The notes under the pieces: generated by a model
Told to the model about the DNA's origin: nothing
The model's input: the letters and a program-made list of their open reading frames with translations, nothing else
Databases searched by the model: none
Made by a program: the position numbers and the translations under genes
Shown: one piece after another, positions 35,679 to 44,248 of the stretch
Position numbering within the stretch: position 1 is the stretch's first letter
Layout of the letters: each line of letters begins with the position of its first letter
Source: Gemmatimonadota bacterium
Lineage (GTDB): Bacteria; Latescibacterota; UBA2968; GCA-2709665
Assembly (NCBI GenBank): GCA_028877215.1
Contig: JAPPFJ010000035.1
Coordinates: 124,001-188,000 of the forward strand
Direction of reading: 5' to 3'
DNA length: 64,000 nucleotides

Positions 35679-38000
35679 TCATCTGCCGGCGACCCGCGCG
35701 ACCCAGATGCTGAATTCGTAGAGCAGCACCAGCGGCAGCGCCATCATCAGCTGTGAGATCGGATCCGGAGGCGTGAGCAGCGCCGCCAGGACAAAGCCGA
35801 TCACCACTGCGTACCGCCGCCCCCGGCGCATCCGCTGTGCAGTCAGCAGGCCGATCCGGCTCAAGAAGAATGCCGCGACCGGCAGTTCGAAAACGACGCC
35901 GAAGGCAACCAGCAGTCGCAACACGAAACCGATGTAGAAGCCGATGTCGAACTGGGGATCGACGCCGGTCCCTTCGCCAATCAGAATCAGGAATCGAAAC
36001 GACAGCGGCACCACGCTCAGGTATGCGATGGCGCCTCCCAGGACGAAACAGATCGACGACGAAAAGACAATAAAAGATACGTACCGCCGTTCGGTTGTCA
36101 ACAGTCCGGGCGCTACGAAAATCCACAATTGATACAGGAGAACCGGCAGCGCCAGCACCGCGCCGCCGACAAGGGCAATCTGAAGTTTGACGAGAAACAT
36201 CCCCATCGGTTTCAAATAGATCAGCTTGACCGGCGGCTCAACCGGCGCCACGCCCAACAGCTTCATGACCGGGGTCGCTTCCCTGACCGGCAACACCAGC
36301 CATCCCAGAATCGTGTCGCCAAAAATTCCGCAAATCACGGCGCCGACAACCAGTGCCGCCAGCCCCTTCAGCAGACGCCAGCGGAGTTCCTCCAGATGGT
36401 CCAGAAAGGGCATCGGTCTGTCGTCGGCCGCCGGAGACGGTTCAGGCGCGCGTTCTGCAGACGTGTCGGTGCCGGGGGGCAGAATGGAATGCTCTGCATC
36501 TGCAGCATGACGGCGGAAGGCCATCAATACCAGAATCGCGCCCAGTACCATGCAGAGTTGCGCGAACAGGTCTCCGTGCTTCGTATAGAACGTCTTCGCA
36601 GTTCGCGGCGTCACCCCCTGCGTCAATACCGCCGGATGGAAGATTCCCGTCGTGCCCGATTTCCGTCCATAGGCGTCGATGAACGTGGAAACGCCCGTGT
36701 TCGCGCAGCGTACCACGTCACGCCGGTTCTCGATGGCGCGAAACACCGCCGCCTCGGCATGCTGATAGGGTCCGGAGGTCCGGCCGAACCAGCCATCGTT
36801 GGTGATGATAACCAGGAATTCAGCGCCCAGGTCCACAAATGACCTGACGAATCCAGGAAAGACCGAATCGTAACAGATCAACGCGGAGAATCGGGCGTCG
36901 GGGCCGTCAAAGACCGTACGGGTCTCTCCGGAATCCCAGTTGCCCCCGACGAATCCGCCGCCGGTGAACCGGATTTTTCTCAAAAAGGGTAGTAATTCCG
37001 GGAATGGGGCCCGTTCGCCGAACGGCACGAGGCGAGTCTTGTCGTAGTATCCGGAGATCCCTTTTCCGGGCACGAACAGAAAAGACGAGTTGAACACCTT
37101 CACCGGGTCGCCAGCTTCCAGTCTGTATGCGCCCGTGTACAGGTAGATCCCGAGCGAGTCCACCATCGCCTGCACCCGCTCGCGATGGTGCCGGTACAGT
37201 TCCCCTTTCAGATAGCCGACCGCCGTCTCCGGCCACACAACGAGATTCGCACCCTGCCCCGCTGCCTCCGCGGTCATCGGCTTCAGTTTGCCGAAATTGT
37301 ATTCGAATCCCCGGTATTCCTTCGCCACCGGCGGCATATCCGGCTGGACCAGGCCCACCGCCACGGCCTGTTCGTCCGGATCGTCCTTCAGCGCCAGATA
37401 CCCGTTCGCCGCCGGTCCCGCGAAAAGCACGGCCAATGCGGCTGCCCACACCCGGCGGCGCGCCCGGTTCCTCCAGAGCATCATTATGCTCAGATTGACA
37501 AGCACAATCCAGAACGACACCCCGTACACGCCCGTCACTTCCGCGTACTGGATCAGCCACAGATAGGCGGTCTGCGAGTTTCCAAGAACCACCCAGGGAA
37601 ACCCCATGTCTCCCAGCGAGTTGAAATACTCGAACGCGACCCAGAGGAAGGGCGCGCTCCACGTCCCCGCAATGCCGTACCGCCTGACTGCGCGGGCGAA
37701 CGTCCACAGGAACAGACCGCGGAACAGGGACATGTAAATTGCCGCCCCGGCCATGCCGGGCGGCGTGATCGATCCGATCCAATAGAGTGTCGTACCGTAG
37801 AAAAATATCCCCTGGACGAACCCGGCGCCAAAGGCCGCCCAGCCGCGCAGCCGTTGCGCCGAAAGCAGAAGCGGAATCAGCGCGACGTAAGACAGAAAAC
37901 CGAACGGCAGGGGTGGAAATGCCGCGCCAAGGACAAGGCCTGATACCGCCGGAAACAACACCATCAATTTCCAGTCCGTGCCCTGTCGCGCTTCGGTCAT
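35679..38000 (-). CDS. lnt-tatC: Lnt-TatC fusion: apolipoprotein N-acyltransferase joined to twin-arginine translocase subunit TatC
   Basis: One uninterrupted 773-residue frame. Residues 1-500 are a full Lnt: an N-terminal multi-helix membrane part, then a nitrilase domain with the catalytic triad Glu258 (VWPET), Lys321 (YDKTRLVPFGE) and Cys376 (ALICYDSVFP), plus NDGWFG and RAIENRR. A hydrophilic Pro/Ala/Asp linker covers 501-528. Residues 529-773 are a complete TatC: MPFLDHLEELRWR, VFELPVAAFFLSRIGLL and the closing TPPDPISQLMMALPL. The ATG at 38000 has GGAGGAAG upstream. No ribosome-binding site precedes the internal Met530. Lnt finishes lipoprotein acylation; TatC receives twin-arginine substrates; both sit in the inner membrane. 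Confidence 0.92.
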   Translation of the reverse strand: MTEARQGTDWKLMVLFPAVSGLVLGAAFPPLPFGFLSYVALIPLLLSAQRLRGWAAFGAGFVQGIFFYGTTLYWIGSITPPGMAGAAIYMSLFRGLFLWTFARAVRRYGIAGTWSAPFLWVAFEYFNSLGDMGFPWVVLGNSQTAYLWLIQYAEVTGVYGVSFWIVLVNLSIMMLWRNRARRRVWAAALAVLFAGPAANGYLALKDDPDEQAVAVGLVQPDMPPVAKEYRGFEYNFGKLKPMTAEAAGQGANLVVWPETAVGYLKGELYRHHRERVQAMVDSLGIYLYTGAYRLEAGDPVKVFNSSFLFVPGKGISGYYDKTRLVPFGERAPFPELLPFLRKIRFTGGGFVGGNWDSGETRTVFDGPDARFSALICYDSVFPGFVRSFVDLGAEFLVIITNDGWFGRTSGPYQHAEAAVFRAIENRRDVVRCANTGVSTFIDAYGRKSGTTGIFHPAVLTQGVTPRTAKTFYTKHGDLFAQLCMVLGAILVLMAFRRHAADAEHSILPPGTDTSAERAPEPSPAADDRPMPFLDHLEELRWRLLKGLAALVVGAVICGIFGDTILGWLVLPVREATPVMKLLGVAPVEPPVKLIYLKPMGMFLVKLQIALVGGAVLALPVLLYQLWIFVAPGLLTTERRYVSFIVFSSSICFVLGGAIAYLSVVPLSFRFLILIGEGTGVDPQFDIGFYIGFVLRLLVAFGVVFELPVAAFFLSRIGLLTAQRMRRGRRYAVVIGFVLAALLTPPDPISQLMMALPLVLLYEFSIWVARVAGR

Positions 38001-38143
38001 CGTACCGCTTCCTCCGAACCCGCCTGCCGGAACTTTGCCCGCAGCTTCTAAAGATTCAGGCTGGGTTAAAGAAAAACCGGTTGGCCGCGAGCAGTGTGTC
38101 CCGCCAACCGGTATGGTTGAACCCAACCCTGAAAACACGTTAG

Positions 38144-38171
38144 AATATAAACGAATAGACCCTTTTGTCAA
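38144..38171 (-). promoter_or_regulatory. promoter for the lnt-tatC operon
   Basis: On the - strand a consensus TTGACA (complement of 38166-38171) and TATATT (complement of 38144-38149) are 16 bases apart, giving a leader of about 135 bases before the lnt-tatC ATG. It lies back to back with the bioF promoter. Confidence 0.65.
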
Positions 38172-38196
38172 ACCGGTACCATGGCCTCCCGCTCGC

Positions 38197-38225
38197 TTGA
38201 CAAGTCAGCGTGTTTTCCATAATTT
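38197..38225 (+). promoter_or_regulatory. promoter for bioF
   Basis: A consensus TTGACA (38197-38202) and TAATTT (38220-38225) are 17 bases apart, about 50 bases before the bioF ATG. Together with the - strand promoter at 38144-38171 it forms a divergent pair whose -35 boxes are 25 bases apart. Confidence 0.65.
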
Positions 38226-38274
38226 CCGTCCACCTTTCGCCGGTCTTCAACCCCTTTGAAACGGTCTCCTTCCA

Positions 38275-39438
38275 ATGCTCCCTCATCTTTCCACGGAGCT
38301 GGACAATCTCAAGTCCCGCGGGCTCTATCGCAACCTCCATCTGGTGGGAGGTGCGCAGGGTCCCAGGGTCCGCATCGACGGCAGAGAGCGTCTCCTCTTC
38401 TGCTCCAACAACTACCTCGGGCTTGCAAACCACCCGGTCCTCAGAGAGAGCGCGTACGCCGCGCTCCGTGCGTATGGGTCGAGCGCGGCGGCATCCCGGC
38501 TGATTTCCGGAAACATGGAACCGCATCGGACACTGGAACACAGGATCGCCCGTTTCCTGGGAACTGAATCCGGACTTTGCTTTCCCACGGGCTATATGGC
38601 GAACCTGGGCGCTGTGAGCGCGCTTATCGGTGAGGCCGATGCGATTTTCAGCGACCGCCTGAACCATCGCAGCATCATCGACGCGTGCCGGCTATCCCGG
38701 GCGAAGACCTTCGTCTATCGCCACCGGGACGTGGACCATCTGGACCAATTGCTCCTGACCGAACGCGAGTACCGGCGACGGCTGATCGTCACCGACGGGC
38801 TGTTCAGCATGGACGGAGACCTTGCGCCCCTCCCCGACCTCGTGGAGGCAGCGGACCGGCACAACGCCATCCTGATGGTTGACGACGCCCACGGGACCGG
38901 GGTCCTGGGTGCTTCCGGCCGGGGCACACACGAACACTTCGGCATCACGCAAGGCATCGACGTTCTGATAACCTCCGGCAGCAAGGCCCTCGGCGCGTAC
39001 GGCGGCTTCGTCGCCGGAAACGCGGAACTCGTCGACCTGCTGATCAATCGGGCGCAGGCCTTCATCTACACCTCGGCCCTGCCGCCCGACGCCTGCGCGG
39101 CAGCCACGGCTGCCTTGGAACTAATCGAAACACTTCCGGAACTTCGGGAAGACCTCTGGCGTAACGTCCATACCGTACAAAACGCCCTGACTGACCTCGG
39201 CTTCGATATCATGGACTCGCAATCCCAGATCGTTCCGGTCCTTATCGGCGACGCGGAGCGTACCATGGCAATTTCGAACCGTCTCTTTGAGGAGGGCATC
39301 TACCTCAGCGGCATCCGGCCGCCAACCGTTCCCGATGGCGAGAGCCGCCTCCGGCTCACGCTCATGGCCAACCACAGCGAGGTTGAAATCAACCGTCTCA
39401 TCCAGGCGATGGAAGATGTCCGTGCGGCCTTTTTTTAG
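38275..39438 (+). CDS. bioF: 8-amino-7-oxononanoate synthase / alpha-oxoamine synthase family
   Basis: A 387-residue PLP enzyme of the alpha-oxoamine synthase family, which condenses an acyl-CoA with an amino acid. Key parts: SNNYLGLANHP, YGSSAAASRLISGN, FPTGYMANLGAV, DRLNHRSIIDAC, VDDAHGTGVLG (cofactor Asp and His) and TSGSKALGAYGG with the Schiff-base Lys at residue 237. This best matches BioF of biotin synthesis, though glycine C-acetyltransferase cannot be excluded; no other bio genes are in the window. The next gene overlaps its 3' end by 23 bases. Confidence 0.88.
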   Translation: MLPHLSTELDNLKSRGLYRNLHLVGGAQGPRVRIDGRERLLFCSNNYLGLANHPVLRESAYAALRAYGSSAAASRLISGNMEPHRTLEHRIARFLGTESGLCFPTGYMANLGAVSALIGEADAIFSDRLNHRSIIDACRLSRAKTFVYRHRDVDHLDQLLLTEREYRRRLIVTDGLFSMDGDLAPLPDLVEAADRHNAILMVDDAHGTGVLGASGRGTHEHFGITQGIDVLITSGSKALGAYGGFVAGNAELVDLLINRAQAFIYTSALPPDACAAATAALELIETLPELREDLWRNVHTVQNALTDLGFDIMDSQSQIVPVLIGDAERTMAISNRLFEEGIYLSGIRPPTVPDGESRLRLTLMANHSEVEINRLIQAMEDVRAAFF

Positions 39439-40630
39439 TATCCTCGCCGGCATCTTCGCGCTGCACCTCGTTCCCGCGCCCTCGAACCCGGCGACCCTTA
39501 ACGGCACGGTACGGGACAGCGCATCGCGCGCGCCATTGCCGTACGCCACGGTCATCCTGCCGGAACTCAGGCGCGGGGACCATACCGACCTCTATGGACG
39601 CTTCGCGGTTTCCGACCTTCCTGCCGGCCCCATTCTCATTCGCGTCTCGTATGTGGGTTACCGGACCGCATCGCGCGAGATCATCGTGCCCGACGCCGCG
39701 GATCGACGTCCGGACATCCTGCTCTCCCCGTCTCCATTAACCCTAAAATCCCACGTGGGCATGCCGCGCCCGTCCCTGGAAGACGTTCTCGAAGGAATCG
39801 GTCGGGAACCACGAGAAAACGTCTTCCACACGCGTTACACGGATCTCAAGTCATATCGGTTCGCATTAGGCGGGACGCAGACCCTGTACGCCGATGACCG
39901 GGCAGGCGCTCACGTCCTGGCGCAGATCGAATTCGACGGTCGTGGATATTATCGGAACCCCGGCCGGATCGCCCAGGACATCACGGCGTACCGGTCGCGT
40001 CACGCACCGGCGCAGCGGTTCGGCATGCATCCCGGCGTCATCGTCAATATCCGCAGCGGCCGCCTCAACGGACGCGATTTCGACGTGGGTCCCCTGCCGC
40101 TGGAGTGGGACGCACGGAGGGACTATCGCTATCGTCTGGTCAGTACGGTACAGATGGGCGACGTGGCCGTGCACAAGATTCACGTCAAACCAAGAAAAAA
40201 AAGACGCCCCGGACTTGAAGGGGCCATCTGGATTTCCGCAAACGACTTCTCCCTGGTCGGCTACGACCTGCGCCTGAACAAAAGGGGCCGAAAACCGCTC
40301 GGCGTCAAGGAACTGCGCACCTATCAGCAAAACGCGCTGTACTACGACCGCTACTGGCTGCCGGTTCTGCAAACCGTGCGCATTACGACCGGCTCCGGCG
40401 CCCTGGCCGAACAGACCACGCGCATCGGCGGCTATTCGCTGAACCCCGTGCTGCACGACTCCCTGGTCAATCGGGACCCCTTTTCGATACGTCCGGATGC
40501 CACCCGGCGCGGCGCCGCCTACTGGAAAGCCCGGGAAGACAGCCTGGAGACCGCGCAGCGGCAGGCGGTGCAGACGCTGCTCGAAACCAATACGGTTCCC
40601 CATGGGTGGAAACGCCTGTTGAGTCAATAA
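39416..40630 (+). CDS. exported protein with carboxypeptidase-type regulatory (CarboxypepD_reg-like) domain
   Basis: A 404-residue protein, probably exported. The ATG at 39416 (inside the end of bioF, preceded by GGAAG) opens a hydrophobic signal peptide (SVRPFFSILAGIFALHLVPAP). Residues 25-110 form a regulatory beta-sandwich (NGTVRDSASRAPLPYATVIL, TDLYGRFAVSDLPAGPILIRVSYVGY) as found at the front of many TonB receptors. The rest resembles the DUF5686-like outer-membrane proteins of Bacteroidota in layout but lacks a clear barrel. Its role is unknown; overlap with bioF implies co-translation. Confidence 0.72.
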   Translation: MSVRPFFSILAGIFALHLVPAPSNPATLNGTVRDSASRAPLPYATVILPELRRGDHTDLYGRFAVSDLPAGPILIRVSYVGYRTASREIIVPDAADRRPDILLSPSPLTLKSHVGMPRPSLEDVLEGIGREPRENVFHTRYTDLKSYRFALGGTQTLYADDRAGAHVLAQIEFDGRGYYRNPGRIAQDITAYRSRHAPAQRFGMHPGVIVNIRSGRLNGRDFDVGPLPLEWDARRDYRYRLVSTVQMGDVAVHKIHVKPRKKRRPGLEGAIWISANDFSLVGYDLRLNKRGRKPLGVKELRTYQQNALYYDRYWLPVLQTVRITTGSGALAEQTTRIGGYSLNPVLHDSLVNRDPFSIRPDATRRGAAYWKAREDSLETAQRQAVQTLLETNTVPHGWKRLLSQ

Positions 40631-40728
40631 CGGGTCGGCAGGGCGGGCGGCGCGCCGGGTAACCGGATAGGTTTTCGGATCGGGCTTCCAGGGACAGTGC
40701 CCGACCGAGACCAGACAAGGAGCAACAG

Positions 40729-41487
40729 ATGCGGCAACAAACCACCGCACCGGAAGCGCTGAACCGCATCCGGGTTGTCCTGGCAGGCACCAAGGAGCCC
40801 GGTAACATCGGGTCGGTGGCGCGCGCCATGAAGAATATGGGACTTTCGAGGCTCTACCTTGTGGACCCGCCGGACCACACGTGCGGCGACGCCCGAAAGA
40901 TGGCCCACGGCTCGGGTGAGGTGCTCTACGGGGCCACCGTCTGCGAATCGCTTGAAGAGGCCCTTTCCGGCACGGTACTCTCGGTGGGGACGACCCACAG
41001 GAAACGGGAGCACCTCGACGTCATGTACGGACCGCGGAGTGTGGCGGAGAAGCTGGTCTCCCTGCCCCTGGACAAGGAAGCCGCCCTCGTTTTCGGACGG
41101 GAAGAGAACGGCCTGACCAATAACGAACTGGGCCTGTGCAGCCTGATCGCCAATATCCCCACCGCACACCGATACCCCTCGCTGAACCTCTCACAGGCCG
41201 TCCTCATCTTCGGCTATGAACTCTACCGCGCGGCGGCGAAGCCGGGCGAGCAACCGGAACTGGACCTGCCGACCTTTGAAGAGATGGAATCCCTCTACGC
41301 CCACCTCGGCTCCGCGCTGGACAAGCTGGGCTTTCCCTCCGACTACATGCCCAAAGCCTTCCCCCGTTCCATCCGGCGTCTCTTCGGCCGCATCTCCATG
41401 GATCGTCGGGACGTTGCCACCATGCACAGAATCTTCCGCCAGATCGACAAATTCGTCGCCGTACACAAATCGGACGCGGAATCATGA
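40729..41487 (+). CDS. trmJ: TrmJ-type tRNA 2'-O-methyltransferase (SpoU/TrmH superfamily)
   Basis: A 252-residue SPOUT methyltransferase that 2'-O-methylates the wobble-region nucleotide (position 32 in characterised TrmJ) of tRNA using S-adenosylmethionine. The three SpoU motifs are clear: EPGNIGSVARAMKNMG, LVFGREENGLTNNEL and YPSLNLSQAVLIFGYEL, the last two making the trefoil-knot cofactor site. A C-terminal helical extension of about 80 residues is typical of TrmJ. AAGGAG lies 6 bases before the ATG. It faces the convergent acetyltransferase gene. Confidence 0.9.
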   Translation: MRQQTTAPEALNRIRVVLAGTKEPGNIGSVARAMKNMGLSRLYLVDPPDHTCGDARKMAHGSGEVLYGATVCESLEEALSGTVLSVGTTHRKREHLDVMYGPRSVAEKLVSLPLDKEAALVFGREENGLTNNELGLCSLIANIPTAHRYPSLNLSQAVLIFGYELYRAAAKPGEQPELDLPTFEEMESLYAHLGSALDKLGFPSDYMPKAFPRSIRRLFGRISMDRRDVATMHRIFRQIDKFVAVHKSDAES

Positions 41488-41581
41488 TGATCCCGCGTCC
41501 CAGTTCGTGCTCCCCACGTGCTCCGGAATGAATCGAACCTTAGTGCGATGCTGCTCCTTGACGCTGACGCCTGATTCTCCG

Positions 41582-42076
41582 CTATTTCCCCGCAACTCTG
41601 CTGCGCCGTTCCATCAGTACGACGTCCCGCCAGGTCCCGTTCAGTTTACCCAGCCGCTCCTGGCGGCCCACTTCCCGGAATCCGAATGCCTTCTGAAGCG
41701 CGATGCTGGCGGCGTTCTCCGGGAACACCCCGCCCTGGAGCGTCCAGATTCCCTCGCGTTCAGACGTGGCGACGAGATCCAGCATCAGGGCCTTGCCGAC
41801 CCCTCTTCCCCTGAACCCGGATCCGACGTACACGCTGACTTCCGCGACTCCCGATTGGGCGCACCGGGTGGAGACCGGACTCAGGGCGGCCCAACCTGCA
41901 ATCTGTCCCTCTACCCGGGCGACAAGCCGGCATGCCTCAAGATGGCTTCTGTCCCAGGCGTCCCAATCGGGGACTTCCGCGTCGAAGGAAGCGTGTCCCG
42001 TGGCGATGCCGTCCTGGAGAATCCGGCGCACGGTTTCCCAGTCGGCCGGCGTCATTGGCGTGACGATCGGTTCCAT
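41582..42076 (-). CDS. GNAT acetyltransferase, phosphinothricin acetyltransferase-like
   Basis: A 164-residue N-acetyltransferase. The N-terminal DWETVRRILQDGIATGHASFD and the acetyl-CoA loop VGSGFRGRGVGKALM, with FPENAASIALQKAFGFREVGRQERLGKLNGTWRDVVLMER, are characteristic of the phosphinothricin/methionine-sulfone acetyltransferase (PAT) group. The ATG at 42076 starts the conserved domain; the longer frame to 42199 overlaps the methyltransferase gene. PAT-group proteins acetylate diverse amino-acid analogues, so the physiological substrate is open. Confidence 0.87.
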   Translation of the reverse strand: MEPIVTPMTPADWETVRRILQDGIATGHASFDAEVPDWDAWDRSHLEACRLVARVEGQIAGWAALSPVSTRCAQSGVAEVSVYVGSGFRGRGVGKALMLDLVATSEREGIWTLQGGVFPENAASIALQKAFGFREVGRQERLGKLNGTWRDVVLMERRSRVAGK

Positions 42077-42101
42077 TGGCGGATTCCCTGTCACATAGCA
42101 A

Positions 42102-42977
42102 TCAAAGGCGATGTGGAAGGTACCGGAAGAGATGTGTCTGCCATTGCGACAGGGGGCTCCTGCCGGTCCTTTCGTAGAACGCCAAGGAATCACGCGCATC
42201 CATGGCCTGAGCGCGTCGTAACGGATTGCAGAATTCGTATCCCAGTCCTCCCCTTGATTCCTCTCTCGCGTACACCTTCAGACAGTTCAGAAGATCGGAT
42301 CGCCGGAGATCGAATGGAACGCACTCGCTTCTGGCCAGGACTCCCTCGTGGAAGAACCCGGGGACGTCGCGCTCCAGCCCCGCAATCCTCCGTCGACCGT
42401 ATTGATACGAAATGCTCAGAAAGACCCGGCCGCCGTCGCGCAGAAACTCCCTGGCGCCCCGAAGGACCGTCCGTCTATATCCGAATCCGTCATCATCGTC
42501 GCTCGAGATCGGGTTGGCGATCATGAAATCCGCGCGTCCCTTCAAGGCATCGAGCGAACGTCTGTCACCATCCGCGAAAGGCGCGTACGAATCCGACCGC
42601 ATGAACTTGACTTTCTCTTCAACGCCGTTCAACCTGGCGTTCCTCCGGGCGACGGACACGTTGGATTCGTCGATTTCCAGCCCGACAACGCGGGTTACCC
42701 CGGACGTCCGCGCGGCCATGATGGACAGGCAGCCGCCGCCGCTTCCCCAGTCGATGCCGGTCCCCTCGAGCAGGTGTCCGTGGCCGGCGATCGCTTCAAT
42801 GGAAATCATACTGGCCGGCGTGATGGGTGTCGTACCCGGAGGATGCATGAGCGTGATCTCGCCAATGCCACCCGTGATCTCGTCTCCAAGCGTCGTCTCA
42901 TTGCTCTTTCGCAGATTAGGGTCATCGCTTTCTGAAGCAGTTCGTTTGTTTCTCCTGCGATTCGCCATCGATTTCAT
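42102..42977 (-). CDS. class I SAM-dependent methyltransferase (PrmA/PrmC-like), 5' end disrupted by the IS
   Basis: A 291-residue methyltransferase. Motif I reads GIDWGSGGGCLSI; the acidic residue of motif II is in VVGLEIDESN; ADFMIANPIS carries an NPP-like motif (here NPI) seen in enzymes that methylate amide or amine nitrogens. The ATG at 42977 is a convenient start but has no spaced ribosome-binding site. The IS1595-family element begins 15 bases upstream; without it the frame would extend back to MDEFIWG. The current longer frame uses a TTG within the IS end (43007). Expression may now depend on the element. Confidence 0.75.
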   Translation of the reverse strand: MKSMANRRRNKRTASESDDPNLRKSNETTLGDEITGGIGEITLMHPPGTTPITPASMISIEAIAGHGHLLEGTGIDWGSGGGCLSIMAARTSGVTRVVGLEIDESNVSVARRNARLNGVEEKVKFMRSDSYAPFADGDRRSLDALKGRADFMIANPISSDDDDGFGYRRTVLRGAREFLRDGGRVFLSISYQYGRRRIAGLERDVPGFFHEGVLARSECVPFDLRRSDLLNCLKVYAREESRGGLGYEFCNPLRRAQAMDARDSLAFYERTGRSPLSQWQTHLFRYLPHRL

Positions 42978-42982
42978 CCCCC

Positions 42983-42991
42983 ATATGAATT
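42983..42991. repeat. left target-site duplication of the IS1595-family element
   Basis: ATATGAATT, repeated exactly at 44983-44991 on the other side of the element. Confidence 0.9.
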
Positions 42992-43013
42992 GGGAACTAC
43001 ATAGCAAAGTAAA

Positions 43014-43048
43014 AACGGCCCCTTGGCAGACTGAGCCGAGGGGCCGTT
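43014..43048. terminator. hairpin just inside the left IS end
   Basis: A 14-base-pair stem (AACGGCCCCTTGGC with GCCGAGGGGCCGTT, one G-U pair) around a 7-base loop AGACTGA. Placed between the inverted repeat and the transposase promoter, it would stop transcription entering from outside, a common device in insertion sequences. Confidence 0.7.
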
Positions 43049-43053
43049 CTGTA

Positions 43054-43082
43054 TTGTGAATACGACGAAAAAACGGTATATT
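43054..43082 (+). promoter_or_regulatory. promoter of the IS1595-family transposase transcript
   Basis: TTGTGA (43054-43059) and TATATT (43077-43082) with a 17-base spacer. A transcript starting near 43089 would include a second hairpin (13-base-pair stem, one mismatch, 43096-43127) and the tRNA-like sequence before reaching the transposase. Confidence 0.55.
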
Positions 43083-43168
43083 CTGGTAACGAAACGACCC
43101 GCCCGGTCGTGAGGGACCGAGCGGGTCAGAACAGTGGGGCCGCTCTTGGGCTGAGCCGACAAAAATAA

Positions 43169-43239
43169 GGGGGGTGTCTGGTGACGACTGCTGGCTTGCG
43201 ACCCGCCAGTCCCGGGTTCGATTCCCGGACCCTCCACCA
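43169..43239 (+). other. tRNA-like sequence inside the IS, upstream of the transposase
   Basis: A 71-base stretch with a seven-pair acceptor arm (GGGGGGT at 43169 with ACCCTCC at 43229-43235, one G-U), encoded ACCA, and a perfect T-arm (CCGGG, loop TTCGATT, CCCGG). The middle is abnormal: a three-pair D-type hairpin and a five-pair stem (CTGGC/GCCAG) with a nine-base loop, so no standard anticodon can be read. It is not a canonical tRNA; a mimic, a pseudogene, or captured tRNA 3' end are all possible. Confidence 0.5.
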
Positions 43240-43351
43240 TTTTATCGGATCGTTCGGCTCCACCTATTGAAGACAGAATTTGAGCAACGCCGTCATCCGT
43301 CCTCACGTATATGGTAACGAAAAACGGGTGCGGAAACAAGAGGGAAATACC

Positions 43352-44248
43352 ATGACGCTCCTGGAGGTGGTCGATGCATTCTCGAATGACGACGTAGCAG
43401 AGCAGTGGTTCGTCAGGCAACGATGGCCGGACGGCGTGCGCTGTCCGAAGTGCAACGGCGACCGTGTGACCAGCCAGAGCAGCCACCCGACCATGCCGTT
43501 TTACTGCCGGGCTTGCCGGCGATTCTTCAGCGTCAAAACCGGGTCGGTTATGCAGGCGTCCAAGCTCGGATATCGCAAGTGGGCCATTGCCATCCACATG
43601 TTGACCACGAACCCGAAGGGCCGGTCCAGTCTCCAGCTGGCAAAGGACCTGGGTGTGACACAGACGACGGCCTGGTATCTGTCTCACCGCATCCGTAAGG
43701 CTTGGACGACCGACGTCGCCCGGTTCGGCGGTCCTGTCCAGGTTGACGAAGCCTACTTTGGCGGTAAGGAAAAGAACAAGCACCGAAAGAAGCGGCTCGG
43801 TGTCCGTGGCACCCAGGGCAAGGTTCCGGTCGTGGCCGTCCTGGACACTGAGACCAATCAGGTCGCCGCCCGGGTTATGCCAGACGCCACCGCGGAACAG
43901 ATCCGGAAGTTCGTTCACCACCACACCCGGAAAGGCAGCACGATCTACTCGGATGAGTCCACCGTCTACAACGGCCTGAAAAACCGGGGCCATGCGACCG
44001 TCAATCATTCCAAGGGTGAATATGGACGCGGGTTGGTCACCACGAACTCGATGGAGTCCTTTTGGGCATTGCTCAAACGCGCTTATTGCGGAACCTTCCA
44101 TTGGATGAGCCCCAAACATATGCACCGCTACGTCTCCGAATTTGCCGGCCGACACAATGCCCGGACGTTGGACGCTCAGGAGCGGGTCGGCGTCCTCGTC
44201 CAGGGCATGGCCGGCAAACGTTTGACCTACGCTCAGCTCACGGCTTGA
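43352..44248 (+). CDS. IS1595-family transposase (ISXO2-like DDE domain)
   Basis: A 298-residue transposase. The N-terminal zinc ribbon (CPKCNGDRV...YCRACRRFF) binds DNA; a helix-turn-helix follows (LAKDLGVTQTTAWYLSHRIR). The ISXO2-like catalytic core has the first Asp in VQVDEAYFGG, the second in TIYSDEST, and an Asn/His-Glu region in TNSMESFWALLKRAYCGTFHWMSPKHMHRYVSEFAGRHN. The frame extends to 43280, but the ATG at 43352 with a GAGGG upstream fits the family N-terminus. All key segments are intact, so the element may be active. Confidence 0.93.
   Translation: MTLLEVVDAFSNDDVAEQWFVRQRWPDGVRCPKCNGDRVTSQSSHPTMPFYCRACRRFFSVKTGSVMQASKLGYRKWAIAIHMLTTNPKGRSSLQLAKDLGVTQTTAWYLSHRIRKAWTTDVARFGGPVQVDEAYFGGKEKNKHRKKRLGVRGTQGKVPVVAVLDTETNQVAARVMPDATAEQIRKFVHHHTRKGSTIYSDESTVYNGLKNRGHATVNHSKGEYGRGLVTTNSMESFWALLKRAYCGTFHWMSPKHMHRYVSEFAGRHNARTLDAQERVGVLVQGMAGKRLTYAQLTA

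Noticed and set aside
35679..36413. TatC as a separate gene starting at internal Met530
   Set aside because: The frame is continuous, no ribosome-binding site precedes the Met, and the linker reads as normal protein; kept as a fusion with a stated test.
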